DNA from: CAWVWF01 sp963933885
Lineage (GTDB): Bacteria; Bacteroidota; Bacteroidia; Flavobacteriales_C; GCA-002722245
Length of the DNA: 7,449 bases
Direction: 5' to 3'
NCBI GenBank assembly: GCA_963933885.1
Contig: CAWVWF010000171.1
Location: forward strand, 1-7,449
Under the pieces are notes generated by a model, which saw nothing but the letters and a program-made list of their open reading frames with translations, was not told the origin of the DNA and made no database searches. This document shows, piece by piece, positions 1 through 7,155 of this stretch (position 1 is the first letter of the stretch; the number at the start of each line of letters is the position of its first letter). The translations under genes and the position numbers were made by a program.

Positions 1-451
1 CTATCCATTCTTTATCAATAGCGAACTTTACGAAATATCCAATACCCAATACAAGGATTGCTATTCCAATTTTATTCAATAGATTCTCTCCAATAAATTT
101 CTCCCAAGCCGCGAAGGATTTTTTCTTCTTCTTTGGTTTTGGAATAGTTTTTTTAACCTCCGGTTCTACAACTTGTTTAATCGTGTTTTGTAGTACTGGT
201 GGTTGAGTAGTTGAAGTTACTGGAGCCACAACTGGCTTAACAGCAACTGGTTTTTCAGGAATAGCTGATTGGACTCTTCTAATTGGTTCAACAACAGTTG
301 GTCTTTTAACAGTTTCCACTACTCTATTCGAAACCGTAGAATTCTTTGCTAATTGATCTATTTTACGTTCAATCTTATCAATTCTTTTTAAAACCGATAT
401 ACGTATTGAGATTAGTAAAACAACAATTACAATTCCTAGAAAAATTTCCAT
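1..451 (-). CDS. DUF2339 family membrane protein, N-terminal part (runs off the left edge)
   Basis: The reading frame opens at ATG 451-449 and stays open for 150 codons to the window edge, so the C-terminal part is missing. Residues 2-16 form a short hydrophobic N-terminal membrane segment. Residues about 20-36 are charged and helix-like (KRIDKIERKIDQL). Residues 37-111 are a low-complexity linker rich in Pro, Val, Lys and Thr that ends in a run of lysines. Residues 116-150 read WEKFIGENLLNKIGI followed by a second membrane segment and a KFAIDKEW motif. That last block is the typical entry to the DUF2339 region, a family of large multi-pass inner-membrane proteins of unknown function; this assignment is from recognition of the motif, not a search. 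The gene is divergent from the large surface-protein gene. No other start is needed, because the hydrophobic N-terminus begins directly at this Met and a -7 element lies 27 bases upstream. Confidence 0.82.
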   Translation of the reverse strand, partial: MEIFLGIVIVVLLISIRISVLKRIDKIERKIDQLAKNSTVSNRVVETVKRPTVVEPIRRVQSAIPEKPVAVKPVVAPVTSTTQPPVLQNTIKQVVEPEVKKTIPKPKKKKKSFAAWEKFIGENLLNKIGIAILVLGIGYFVKFAIDKEWI

Positions 452-477
452 GGCAATTTAGTTTTCAAATAGAAACA

Positions 478-485
478 CAAACATA
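478..485 (-). promoter_or_regulatory. Bacteroidota -7 promoter element for the DUF2339 gene
   Basis: Read on the minus strand this is TATGTTTG, an exact match to the Bacteroidota -7 consensus TAnnTTTG. Transcription would begin near 474-475, giving a leader of about 23 nt before ATG 451. I found no clear -33 TTTG at the expected 19-21 base spacing. The motif is short and AT-rich, so the call rests mainly on its position. Confidence 0.45.
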
Positions 486-649
486 GTTATTTACAATTCT
501 TTAGTTGTTACATCATATTAATTAAAACGGACTCATCTCATCTTGTTTGAAAAACTACTAAATCAATTTAGGAGAATTTATGTTAATAAATAAATACAAA
601 AGGATTGTTTTGTTAAATTAATATCAAGTTCTTTTTCGACGGAATTGTT

Positions 650-657
650 TAGTTTTG
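650..657 (+). promoter_or_regulatory. Bacteroidota -7 promoter element for the large surface-protein gene
   Basis: TAGTTTTG matches TAnnTTTG exactly. Transcription would start near 660-661, leaving a leader of about 15 nt before ATG 676. The element overlaps the in-frame TTG at 655, which would then lie upstream of the transcript start; this favours ATG 676 as the start codon. No convincing -33 element is visible. The rest of the divergent spacer (452-649) is AT-rich and shows nothing else I can name. Confidence 0.45.
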
Positions 658-675
658 AGAATAAACTGTATAAAA

Positions 676-741
676 ATGCACAATTACATTAAAGTTATTT
701 TAGTTTGTTTATTGATGTCTTTTGTCAATAATAGTTTCGCA
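676..741 (+). other. Sec signal peptide of the surface protein
   Basis: Residues 1-22 have a short polar start with Lys6, a hydrophobic core (VILVCLLMSFV) and a small-residue end SFA, with Q23 as the likely first mature residue. Cys11 is inside the hydrophobic core and there is no lipobox at the cleavage site, so a signal peptidase I substrate is more likely than a lipoprotein. Type IX cargo needs Sec export first, which fits the C-terminal sorting domain. Confidence 0.8.
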
Positions 742-3700
742 CAAACATCTGCTCCATATTATAATGGTTTTGAAGGTGATGTTTCAGATTGGAAAACTAA
801 AATATATTACGGTCAGGTTAATGAATGGCAAGTTGGTCAAGGAAATAATGCTTTTGCAAAGCCACATTTAGGTTATAAAGCTTGGGGAACTAAACTTTCT
901 GGTTCACCTAGTTATGGAAGCTCTTACCTTCAGTCTCCTACTTTTGATATATCGGATACGACTGTTTCTTATGTTCTTTCTTTTTATGTGAAATCAGACA
1001 TAATAAAAAACGGTTCAAACAGAGCACACATTGATTATTCTCTTGATGAAGGTGTTACCTGGATTAGACTTGATATTACTGGAGGGAAAAGTCAGAATTG
1101 GAGTTCGGATTTAAATTCAACTAACAGTGTGTATCAATATAGAGAAGCTTCATTAAATGAATTTATGGGAGAAAGTACGATCGCTTTTAGGTTCTTTTGT
1201 GGTGTGAATTCTGATGTTTATAATGGAATAATGATAGACGATTTTTCATTATCTGCAGAGGGTGATTTTGATGTGATTGCTAAAGTTGGATCTGCTGACG
1301 ATGGGAATGCATATAACAAACCCGAGTTTAGAGGGAAAGCAGTTTTTGGTAAAAACAGGAAGTATCAAAAAATCTATGGACATGCTATATTCTATTATTC
1401 AAGTGATGCTATTCTCGATGCTGGTGATATTCAAATAGATTCAATTAATCTTAATCATCAATCAACATCTGACACGAAAATAAACATAACAGTTAGTAAC
1501 GATGGGAATATGCAACCTGGTAAGAATTATATTTTCTACAAGTTTTTCCCTAAAGATTCTTTAGATATTGACCTAAGTAACAATACTTCTTATTTTATAA
1601 TTGATGCGGATTATGCCTATCCTCTACCTTTTGTAGACGATTTTGAAACTAGTAATCCTGATTATCATAATTCAAATACTAATCCTGAGTGTATAGGTAA
1701 ATGGAATAGAAAATATGGTGATGTTTACCAATTAGGTGGCGCGCATTCTGGAAAGAATGCAATGTTTTTAGATGAAAACCCTTCAATTGGATCCAGTTGT
1801 GTAACGAATTTGGATTTTCCAATAATGGACTTAAAACAGTCTAGTGTTATAAATTACTTCTTCAGATCTAATGTTAGTGATGTAATTAAGATCTATAGGA
1901 TCCAATTTTCTGGTCCTTATAAAACATTAAAAAACTGGTGGCAAATTGGAGCTGGATCAAAAATAAATGGTAAAGAAAAATGGAATCATCAAAACATTAA
2001 AATCGAGCCGGATGGTGAGCCTTTAATGTTACGATTCTCTTCTCAATCATCTCACGTTGCTGATCAAATTTCAAGTTCATCTTTTGATGATCTTTATGTT
2101 GGTCCATCTAAACCTGATCTTCATATCAGTAACGATGATTTATTAAGATCTACTGGAACAGGAGTTACAAATGAAATTTTAAACTTTCGAGTTCATAACT
2201 GGGGTTCCGAAAATTCAGGAACATTTGAATACGAAGTGTATTGGTCTACCGATTCTATTATTGATGGAGCAGATGTTTTGTTAGGTAAAACTCCTGGGCC
2301 TGATATAGCTCAGGATTCTTCAGCATATTTATCTTTTCCTTACTTAAAACAATCAAATGCATCTGAATATTATTTAATTGTTAAAGTCGATCCTACTAAT
2401 GCTATCGATGAAATGAGAGAAAACAATACATTAGCATTAAAGCATTATACAACTTCAATTCAGTCTACGCCATTCCTTGAGGATTTCGAAACAGTTACTA
2501 CTGATTGGTATCATAATTCAGATTATTTATCAGATCCTTCTATATGGCAAACTGCTTTAGATCAAAATCATGGGATTACAGGGAAAGCAATTGGAGTTGA
2601 TGTAAGGGTAAAGAATCCAACGAATACAAAGTCTTATTGGTACTCCCCCATTTTTGATATTGATAATTTATCATCACCAATTTTAACTTTCGATTTATTA
2701 AATAAAACAAAATACAGTAACCCCTATTCACATCTTATAATGTCTTATACAACTGATGGTGGTGGAACATGGCAGGTTTTAGATACAACAAATCAAAGTT
2801 TTAAGAAATGGTATTACATCTATGATTACAGTGATTATGGTGGAATGGATAACTTAAAAAATCATACTTATGGTTATTTAAATGGGATGTATATGCAATC
2901 TAGGAATGGATTCCCATATAATGGAAGTTATTTAGGTAGAGCCGACGACGGTTATGAAGATGCTTCAATTGATATCTCTAGTCTTAAAGGGAATGGTAAT
3001 GTCCAGTTTAGGTTTGAGTACTTAGTTTTTAATTTTAATTCAGATCAAACTCGTTTCTATGTTGATAATTTTAAAATTGAAGATGGGAATATTGATCTTG
3101 AAATTGCATCAAATAAAGATCTATGGATATCTGATAACTCTAAAACGCTTAGGTTTGGGTTTTATGTTAAAAACAATGGAAAGCTAATTTCAGCACAAAG
3201 TCATTATTCAATTTATTTATCTACTGACCCTACCATTTCTGGAGATGATTATAAAATAGTTTCTGATTCAATATTGTATGAAGTTAGGCCTGGTCAAAGA
3301 GCGCATCATTTAGTTAATGATACTGCTTATACTAACATGATTGGAAAGAAATTTATGATTATTCAATTAGATTCTCAAAATGAAATTAACGAACAAAATG
3401 AAAGCAATAATATCAGTGTTCATGCTTTAAAATCAGAAGGTATATCAACATACCCTTATGAAGAAACTTTTACAGATCAATATATAGAAGGTTGGAAAAT
3501 ATACAACACATATAAAGGAAAGAAAACTTGGTTCCGTCAAAGGTTCACCCATGAAGTATTTTATGATGTCAACATTTTGTGGCAACATTATCTTTATCAT
3601 GGAAAAATGAATTTGGACCCTAGTAATCCAATATCTAATAATAACCATCCTACTGTATATGCGGAATCACCAGTCTTCGATTTTTCTTCTCAAACTGATG

Positions 3701-6528
3701 TTTATATAAGTTTTGACTTCTCTTTCATGATGAGTAGTAATGCAGGGGATGTTGATGGAGCTAAACTTGAATATAGTTTAGACGGTGGTAATGTTTGGCT
3801 ATCTGTAGGTGTTAAAAACGATCCTAATGGAACCAATTGGTATAATGCAGATAATATGGTTGAATTTGGTGATGGTTGGGCAATATGTTCTCCTTCTTTT
3901 AAAACAGCAATTTACAATGCAACTTCTTTATTATCAGGAAAGAGTCATGTAACTTTTAGGTTTAGAACTAAAACAAATGATAATTGTTCGTGGTACGGAA
4001 AAGGATTTAAATTTGATAATTTTAAAGTAGGTCCAACTAAACCAGTTATTGATTTTGAAGCTATAAATATTGGAGATACATTAGTCTTGGATCGCGGAGC
4101 ATTTCCGTTGAGTGGAGATAGTATCCCTATGAAAATTTCAAATATTGGAAATATAAATGGCGCTACTCATCTGACTATGAAATGGTCCAAAAACACGGAT
4201 TTTAATTTACCAGGTATCACCGCATTTGAATATACTCACTTGCCTGATATACCAGCTGGAGGTTTTGGTGATGATATCATAAAAATACCTTACCCAGCAG
4301 TTTGTGACTCTATGCTGTACTTAGTATATGAGATAAATTCAGTTAATAGTAATAACGAAAGAGATAGTTCAGAAACTAATTTCTCAAATAATATCGGATA
4401 TTTTGTTGTCAAATTAACAGATAAGAACGTTGAATATCCAAACCAGAATTTAACTTTCAGTAACGACACTATTTTATGTAATGGGGATTCTATAAAACTA
4501 GGTACTTTACACCCTGAGTATACTTATAAAAATCTATGGAATACTTCAGAAACTACAAGTGAGATAACAATAACAACAGCTGGAAGTTATTTCGTAGATC
4601 AAAAAACTTCCTTTAACTGTGTACTCCGTTCAGATACTATTAATGTAACTCTATCTACTCCTCAAGTTAACATTCTTACAGCACCTGATACCGTATTTTG
4701 TTATGGAGATTCAATTAAACTTGAAGCAGTTGGTACAGGGAACTATAGTTGGTCAAATGGTGAAACTACCAAAGCCATATACGTTGATGTTGGAGCCGAA
4801 TATTCAGTTGAATTGGTGAATACCGATCATTGTTCAATATCAGATACAGTTCACGTAAATCAAGATTTTAGTCAAGGTTTTGTTTTGAGTAAAACTGAAG
4901 ATCAACATGAGTGTAATGGACCAGTTTACTTTGAAGTAGAAAATGAAGTAGATGGTTTTGCTTGGAGTACAGGAGATACGATACCAAGAATTTTTATAGA
5001 TAATGATCAGTCGATATTTGCGACATCAACAAATTCTTGTGGGACATTTTATTCTGATACTTTAAAATTCAACTTCTATAATTTACTTGATTCCATCTCC
5101 CCTAATACCGATACAATTCTTTGTATGGGAGATACCATTGAGTTTAAAATTCACTCTTCTAGCAGCACGCAATTATACTGGACTACTACTAGACATGAAC
5201 CAGCAACCGCTTATGAAATAACAAACTTTAAAGAGAATGTAATTGATGCGACTGGATATCATTTTGGAAATTATCAATGGCATATCTATGGTAACCCAGT
5301 TACTTTAGCAAATTCGATTTGGTATAATAGTAATGATCTTTATATAAATGATCTATCTGGAACTATTGAATTAGTAAGTGATTACCTTCGATTCGACTAT
5401 TTAGGTGAGATTAGAGCTGCATTTTCTATTCATAATACACAACCAGGTTCATCAGTTAAATGCTATTATGAAACTGGTGATGGTATTTGGATTCCATTCG
5501 AAACTAATCCAGTTATCAATTATAATGAAAACGTTAGTGCACTGACTTTAATTAACAATGTTTTCCTTGTAAAAGTTAAAATAGTATTCGAAGGTTCTGG
5601 TTTAGCAGGTTCCCATAAATTGTCACTCAATGGGGTTAACCAAGCAACAGGACTTTCACCAAGTTATGTTTCAGAACCAACTAGTATTTATTCACATAGT
5701 TTTAATTCATTTAATACTTATAGCGGTCATAAAACTATGGCAGTAGCAGAGAATAGTTTTTGTAAAAGTTTTAAAGAAGTCTATATCGATTATACAAAAG
5801 TGGATAAACTTTTATCTTTAAACGAGTGGTTTTGTCCAGGTGATACAGTTGTAGTGAATAAAAACGATGAGCTTCAAAATCATGCAGACTATAAATTAGA
5901 ATGGCTTGATTCTATAGGTACAGTTTATTCCGATTCAATACTTATGACATGTTATTTAGATTCCAACTTCTCTGTTTATGCAAAAGTTACCAATGAAGAT
6001 GGATGTGTTGGGATTCAAACAACATCTTACATTTATAAAAATTATACTGAGCCTAATTTAAGTGTTTCAAATAGTGGGTTGATACTATATACTCAACAGA
6101 GCTACAATTTTGAATATAGCTGGCTTAATTGTGATAAGGATTCACTTCCGATAATTGGTGAAGATCAGTATTCCTTTACACCAGATTCTGTTGGGAATTA
6201 TGCCGTAGTAATAGTTGATGAAGATGGGTGTGTTGATACGAGTACATGTGAATTCTTATACAAAGTATCTACAGAAGAGTTAGATGCTCGTTTAAGGCTT
6301 GATGATATTAGCATACTTCCTAATCCAACAATAAATAAGTTTTCTCTTAAGGTTGAAAATCTAGATTTCAAGCATTTAGAAACTTATTCAAATGACGGTC
6401 AGTTGATGTTGAAATCAGATAATTATTCTGATATAGATTGTTCTAGTTGGGCTCAAGGAAGTTACTATGTTAAAGTGTTTTCAAACCAAGGTTTAACAAA
6501 AGTATTAAAATTGTTAATTCTCAGATAA
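676..6528 (+). CDS. Giant multidomain surface protein with jelly-roll/CARDB/Ig-like modules and T9SS type A sorting domain
   Basis: This 1950-residue protein is predicted to cross the inner membrane by Sec and the outer membrane by the type IX system. Residues 1-22 are a signal peptide ending SFA before Q23. Residues 28-1248 are four alternating pairs of a jelly-roll/MAM-like module (openings such as FEGD, DDFET, EDFET; inner motif S.DGG.TW; closing DNFK-type motif) and a CARDB-like module (closing motifs such as MRENNT and NESNNIS). Residues about 1259-1860 hold six Ig-like units with WSNGETT-type motifs and a cysteine pair each. Residues 1876-1950 are a type A T9SS sorting domain starting ILPNP. 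I chose ATG 676 over the in-frame TTG 655 because the signal peptide begins there and the -7 element covers the TTG. There are no catalytic motifs; adhesion or binding of glycans or proteins is the likeliest role, but this is inference. The gene seems to be transcribed alone. Confidence 0.88.
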   Translation: MHNYIKVILVCLLMSFVNNSFAQTSAPYYNGFEGDVSDWKTKIYYGQVNEWQVGQGNNAFAKPHLGYKAWGTKLSGSPSYGSSYLQSPTFDISDTTVSYVLSFYVKSDIIKNGSNRAHIDYSLDEGVTWIRLDITGGKSQNWSSDLNSTNSVYQYREASLNEFMGESTIAFRFFCGVNSDVYNGIMIDDFSLSAEGDFDVIAKVGSADDGNAYNKPEFRGKAVFGKNRKYQKIYGHAIFYYSSDAILDAGDIQIDSINLNHQSTSDTKINITVSNDGNMQPGKNYIFYKFFPKDSLDIDLSNNTSYFIIDADYAYPLPFVDDFETSNPDYHNSNTNPECIGKWNRKYGDVYQLGGAHSGKNAMFLDENPSIGSSCVTNLDFPIMDLKQSSVINYFFRSNVSDVIKIYRIQFSGPYKTLKNWWQIGAGSKINGKEKWNHQNIKIEPDGEPLMLRFSSQSSHVADQISSSSFDDLYVGPSKPDLHISNDDLLRSTGTGVTNEILNFRVHNWGSENSGTFEYEVYWSTDSIIDGADVLLGKTPGPDIAQDSSAYLSFPYLKQSNASEYYLIVKVDPTNAIDEMRENNTLALKHYTTSIQSTPFLEDFETVTTDWYHNSDYLSDPSIWQTALDQNHGITGKAIGVDVRVKNPTNTKSYWYSPIFDIDNLSSPILTFDLLNKTKYSNPYSHLIMSYTTDGGGTWQVLDTTNQSFKKWYYIYDYSDYGGMDNLKNHTYGYLNGMYMQSRNGFPYNGSYLGRADDGYEDASIDISSLKGNGNVQFRFEYLVFNFNSDQTRFYVDNFKIEDGNIDLEIASNKDLWISDNSKTLRFGFYVKNNGKLISAQSHYSIYLSTDPTISGDDYKIVSDSILYEVRPGQRAHHLVNDTAYTNMIGKKFMIIQLDSQNEINEQNESNNISVHALKSEGISTYPYEETFTDQYIEGWKIYNTYKGKKTWFRQRFTHEVFYDVNILWQHYLYHGKMNLDPSNPISNNNHPTVYAESPVFDFSSQTDVYISFDFSFMMSSNAGDVDGAKLEYSLDGGNVWLSVGVKNDPNGTNWYNADNMVEFGDGWAICSPSFKTAIYNATSLLSGKSHVTFRFRTKTNDNCSWYGKGFKFDNFKVGPTKPVIDFEAINIGDTLVLDRGAFPLSGDSIPMKISNIGNINGATHLTMKWSKNTDFNLPGITAFEYTHLPDIPAGGFGDDIIKIPYPAVCDSMLYLVYEINSVNSNNERDSSETNFSNNIGYFVVKLTDKNVEYPNQNLTFSNDTILCNGDSIKLGTLHPEYTYKNLWNTSETTSEITITTAGSYFVDQKTSFNCVLRSDTINVTLSTPQVNILTAPDTVFCYGDSIKLEAVGTGNYSWSNGETTKAIYVDVGAEYSVELVNTDHCSISDTVHVNQDFSQGFVLSKTEDQHECNGPVYFEVENEVDGFAWSTGDTIPRIFIDNDQSIFATSTNSCGTFYSDTLKFNFYNLLDSISPNTDTILCMGDTIEFKIHSSSSTQLYWTTTRHEPATAYEITNFKENVIDATGYHFGNYQWHIYGNPVTLANSIWYNSNDLYINDLSGTIELVSDYLRFDYLGEIRAAFSIHNTQPGSSVKCYYETGDGIWIPFETNPVINYNENVSALTLINNVFLVKVKIVFEGSGLAGSHKLSLNGVNQATGLSPSYVSEPTSIYSHSFNSFNTYSGHKTMAVAENSFCKSFKEVYIDYTKVDKLLSLNEWFCPGDTVVVNKNDELQNHADYKLEWLDSIGTVYSDSILMTCYLDSNFSVYAKVTNEDGCVGIQTTSYIYKNYTEPNLSVSNSGLILYTQQSYNFEYSWLNCDKDSLPIIGEDQYSFTPDSVGNYAVVIVDEDGCVDTSTCEFLYKVSTEELDARLRLDDISILPNPTINKFSLKVENLDFKHLETYSNDGQLMLKSDNYSDIDCSSWAQGSYYVKVFSNQGLTKVLKLLILR
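757..4419 (+). repeat. Four tandem jelly-roll plus CARDB-like module pairs (protein-level repeat)
   Basis: Approximate pairs (jelly-roll, then CARDB-like) are 757-1260 and 1261-1614; 1615-2112 and 2113-2460; 2461-3090 and 3091-3441; 3442-4041 and 4042-4419. Jelly-roll modules open with an acidic-aromatic motif (FEGD, DDFET, EDFET, EETF), carry a buried segment of the form SP.FD, and close with DDFSL, DDLYV, DNFKI or DNFKV. Modules 1, 3 and 4 keep a Y(S/T).D(G/E)G..W motif (YSLDEGVTW, YTTDGGGTW, YSLDGGNVW); module 2 lacks it. CARDB-like modules carry STD or SSD before an ID/GDD stretch and end in an NN motif. The copies are diverged in sequence, so they are old repeats and not a recent DNA duplication. 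Confidence 0.7.
4450..6255 (+). repeat. Array of six Ig-like units, each with a cysteine pair
   Basis: Each of the first five units opens with a Cys in or near a C.GD motif; all six close with a second Cys (residue pairs 1268/1315, 1342/1386, 1413/1455, 1483/1696, 1720/1777, 1819/1852). The first three carry WNTSETT, WSNGETT or WSTGDTI, the pattern typical of Ig/PKD-like units in Bacteroidota surface proteins. Cysteine spacing is 42-47 residues in units 1-3, 57 in unit 5 and 33 in unit 6, but 213 in unit 4. The last unit (LNCDKDS to DGCVDTSTC) is of the kind that commonly precedes a type IX sorting domain. Disulfides are plausible for an exported protein but are inferred. Confidence 0.65.
5191..5724 (+). 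other. Block of about 178 residues inserted inside the fourth Ig-like unit
   Basis: Residues 1506-1683 separate LYWTTT, the tryptophan strand of Ig-like unit 4, from GHKTMAVAENSFC, which looks like its closing strands. The block is rich in Tyr, Trp and Asn. It contains CYYETGDGIWIPF and KVKIVFEGSGLAGSHKLSLN, which resemble the D.G..W strand and the closing strands of the jelly-roll modules earlier in the protein. It may be a diverged fifth jelly-roll module nested in the Ig fold. The reading frame is continuous through it, so it is not a frameshift artefact. Confidence 0.5.
6301..6525 (+). other. T9SS type A C-terminal sorting domain
   Basis: Residues 1876-1950 follow the type A (Por_Secre_tail) pattern: ILPNP near the start, alternating hydrophobic strands (FSLKVEN), a turn with NDGQ, then DIDCSSWAQGSYYVKVF and a basic hydrophobic end KVLKLLILR. 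This domain directs Sec-exported proteins through the type IX translocon and is usually removed by the PorU-type sortase, with attachment to surface lipopolysaccharide in many species. None of the secretion machinery is encoded in this window. Cargo of this type needs no dedicated neighbour, which fits the gene standing alone. Confidence 0.85.
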
Positions 6529-6567
6529 TACTTGAAAATTTATCGTTTAGTTAAATGTTTAATTGAA

Positions 6568-6601
6568 GGATAAATTTTTATTTTTAAGGAAAACCTTATC
6601 C
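6568..6601 (+). terminator. Weak interrupted inverted repeat after the surface-protein gene
   Basis: GGATAA at 6568-6573 pairs with TTATCC at 6596-6601. Inside it, AAGG at 6586-6589 and CCTT at 6594-6597 form a 4-bp hairpin around AAAA. The two stems compete for the same TT and leave a T-rich bulge. No T tract follows the stem, so a classical intrinsic terminator is not shown. The rest of the 109-base spacer is plain AT-rich DNA with the next promoter at its end. Confidence 0.2.
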
Positions 6602-6624
6602 GGTAAATCCCGTAACTAATTTAT

Positions 6625-6632
6625 TATTTTTG
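6625..6632 (+). promoter_or_regulatory. Bacteroidota -7 promoter element for the DUF4442 gene
   Basis: TATTTTTG matches TAnnTTTG and ends 5 bases before ATG 6638. If the start site keeps the usual -7 spacing, transcription begins near 6635-6636 and the mRNA is leaderless or nearly so. The extended sequence TATTTTTGCA recurs exactly before mnmE. No -33 TTTG is evident at the expected distance. Confidence 0.5.
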
Positions 6633-6637
6633 CAACT

Positions 6638-7129
6638 ATGGCCTTATCAAAAAAGCAACTTAAAATTCAGGAACAAATGCTCAACCCCTTTAAATTTGGG
6701 TTGTTTAAGATTTTTAAATTGCCAATGGCTTATTTGGCTGGAATTCGATTAAGAGAATTAACAGAAGAAAGTTCAGTTTCAACAGTTCGATATAAATACC
6801 TAAATACCAATCCATTTCAATCCATGTATTTTGCAGTGCTTGCTATGGCAGCAGAACTAAGTACTGGTTCCCTAGCTTTATTTAGTATTGCAAAACATGA
6901 TGAATCCATTGCTGTGCTTGTAGTTTCTAGTAAAGGGACTTTTATGAAAAAGGCAGTTGGGAAAATTAGGTTCGAATGTAAAAACGGACTTGATTTCAAA
7001 AATAAATTAGAAGAATGTGTTCAAACAAAAGAAGCAGGAATTGTTACTGCTAAATCAATTGGGTACAACAGCAAGGATGAAATCGTTTGCGAATATGAAT
7101 TTACTTGGAGTTTTAAAGTAAGAAGCTAA
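6638..7129 (+). CDS. DUF4442 family hotdog-fold protein (possible thioesterase)
   Basis: The 163-residue protein has no signal peptide and is expected to be cytoplasmic. Residues 15-41 carry the family-like opening LNPFKFGLFKIFKLPMAYLAG and a short strand. Residues 57-81 (TNPFQSMYFAVLAMAAELSTG and on) look like the central helix of a hotdog fold, and the strands that follow (IAVLVVSSKGTFMKKAVGKIRFEC, and the C-terminal EIVCEYEFTWSFKV) fit its beta sheet. The assignment to DUF4442 is from recognition of these motifs. Relatives with this fold often act on acyl thioesters, with an acidic residue in the central helix; Glu73 is a candidate here, but activity is inference. Length is normal for the family. 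ATG 6638 is the natural start, lying directly after a -7 element. The stop is 22 bases before mnmE, but mnmE has its own -7 element in that gap. Confidence 0.8.
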   Translation: MALSKKQLKIQEQMLNPFKFGLFKIFKLPMAYLAGIRLRELTEESSVSTVRYKYLNTNPFQSMYFAVLAMAAELSTGSLALFSIAKHDESIAVLVVSSKGTFMKKAVGKIRFECKNGLDFKNKLEECVQTKEAGIVTAKSIGYNSKDEIVCEYEFTWSFKVRS

Positions 7130-7139
7130 AGCGTTTTCA

Positions 7140-7147
7140 TATTTTTG
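7140..7147 (+). promoter_or_regulatory. Bacteroidota -7 promoter element for mnmE
   Basis: TATTTTTG, followed by CA, is identical over ten bases to the element before the DUF4442 gene. It lies in the 22-base gap after that gene's stop and ends 4 bases before GTG 7152. With normal spacing the transcript would begin near 7150-7151, that is, at the start codon. Read-through from the upstream gene is also possible. No -33 element is clear. Confidence 0.5.
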
Positions 7148-7149
7148 CA

Positions 7150-7155
7150 ATGTGA
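7150..7155 (+). other. AUG-UGA start-stop element overlapping the mnmE start
   Basis: ATG at 7150-7152 is followed at once by TGA at 7153-7155. It is out of frame with mnmE and shares its last base with the GTG start codon of mnmE. A ribosome initiating here would terminate after one codon. Whether it is used or only coincidental cannot be told from the sequence. Confidence 0.4.

Noticed and set aside
570..621. Short frame ATG 580 to TAA 621 (13 codons) preceded by AGGAG, as a possible leader peptide
   Set aside because: Bacteroidota rarely use Shine-Dalgarno initiation, the frame lies upstream of the predicted transcript start of the surface gene, and its composition is just AT-rich spacer.
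452..675. Riboswitch, small RNA gene or operator palindrome in the divergent spacer
   Set aside because: I could not find a stable stem, a recognisable riboswitch core or a clear inverted repeat; only the two -7 elements stand out.
3445..3648. 67-codon open frame on the minus strand inside the surface-protein gene
   Set aside because: It lies fully antisense to module 4 of a clearly coding frame, has no -7 element or recognisable domain, and its hydrophobic look follows from the complement of AT-rich codons.
5100..5800. Frameshift or fused pseudogene as the cause of the irregular fourth Ig-like unit
   Set aside because: The frame is open throughout, codon use matches the flanks, and both flanks read as parts of the same Ig unit in the same frame.
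6817..6999. 60-codon open frame on the minus strand inside the DUF4442 gene
   Set aside because: It is antisense to the conserved central helix region of a recognised family and shows no features of its own.
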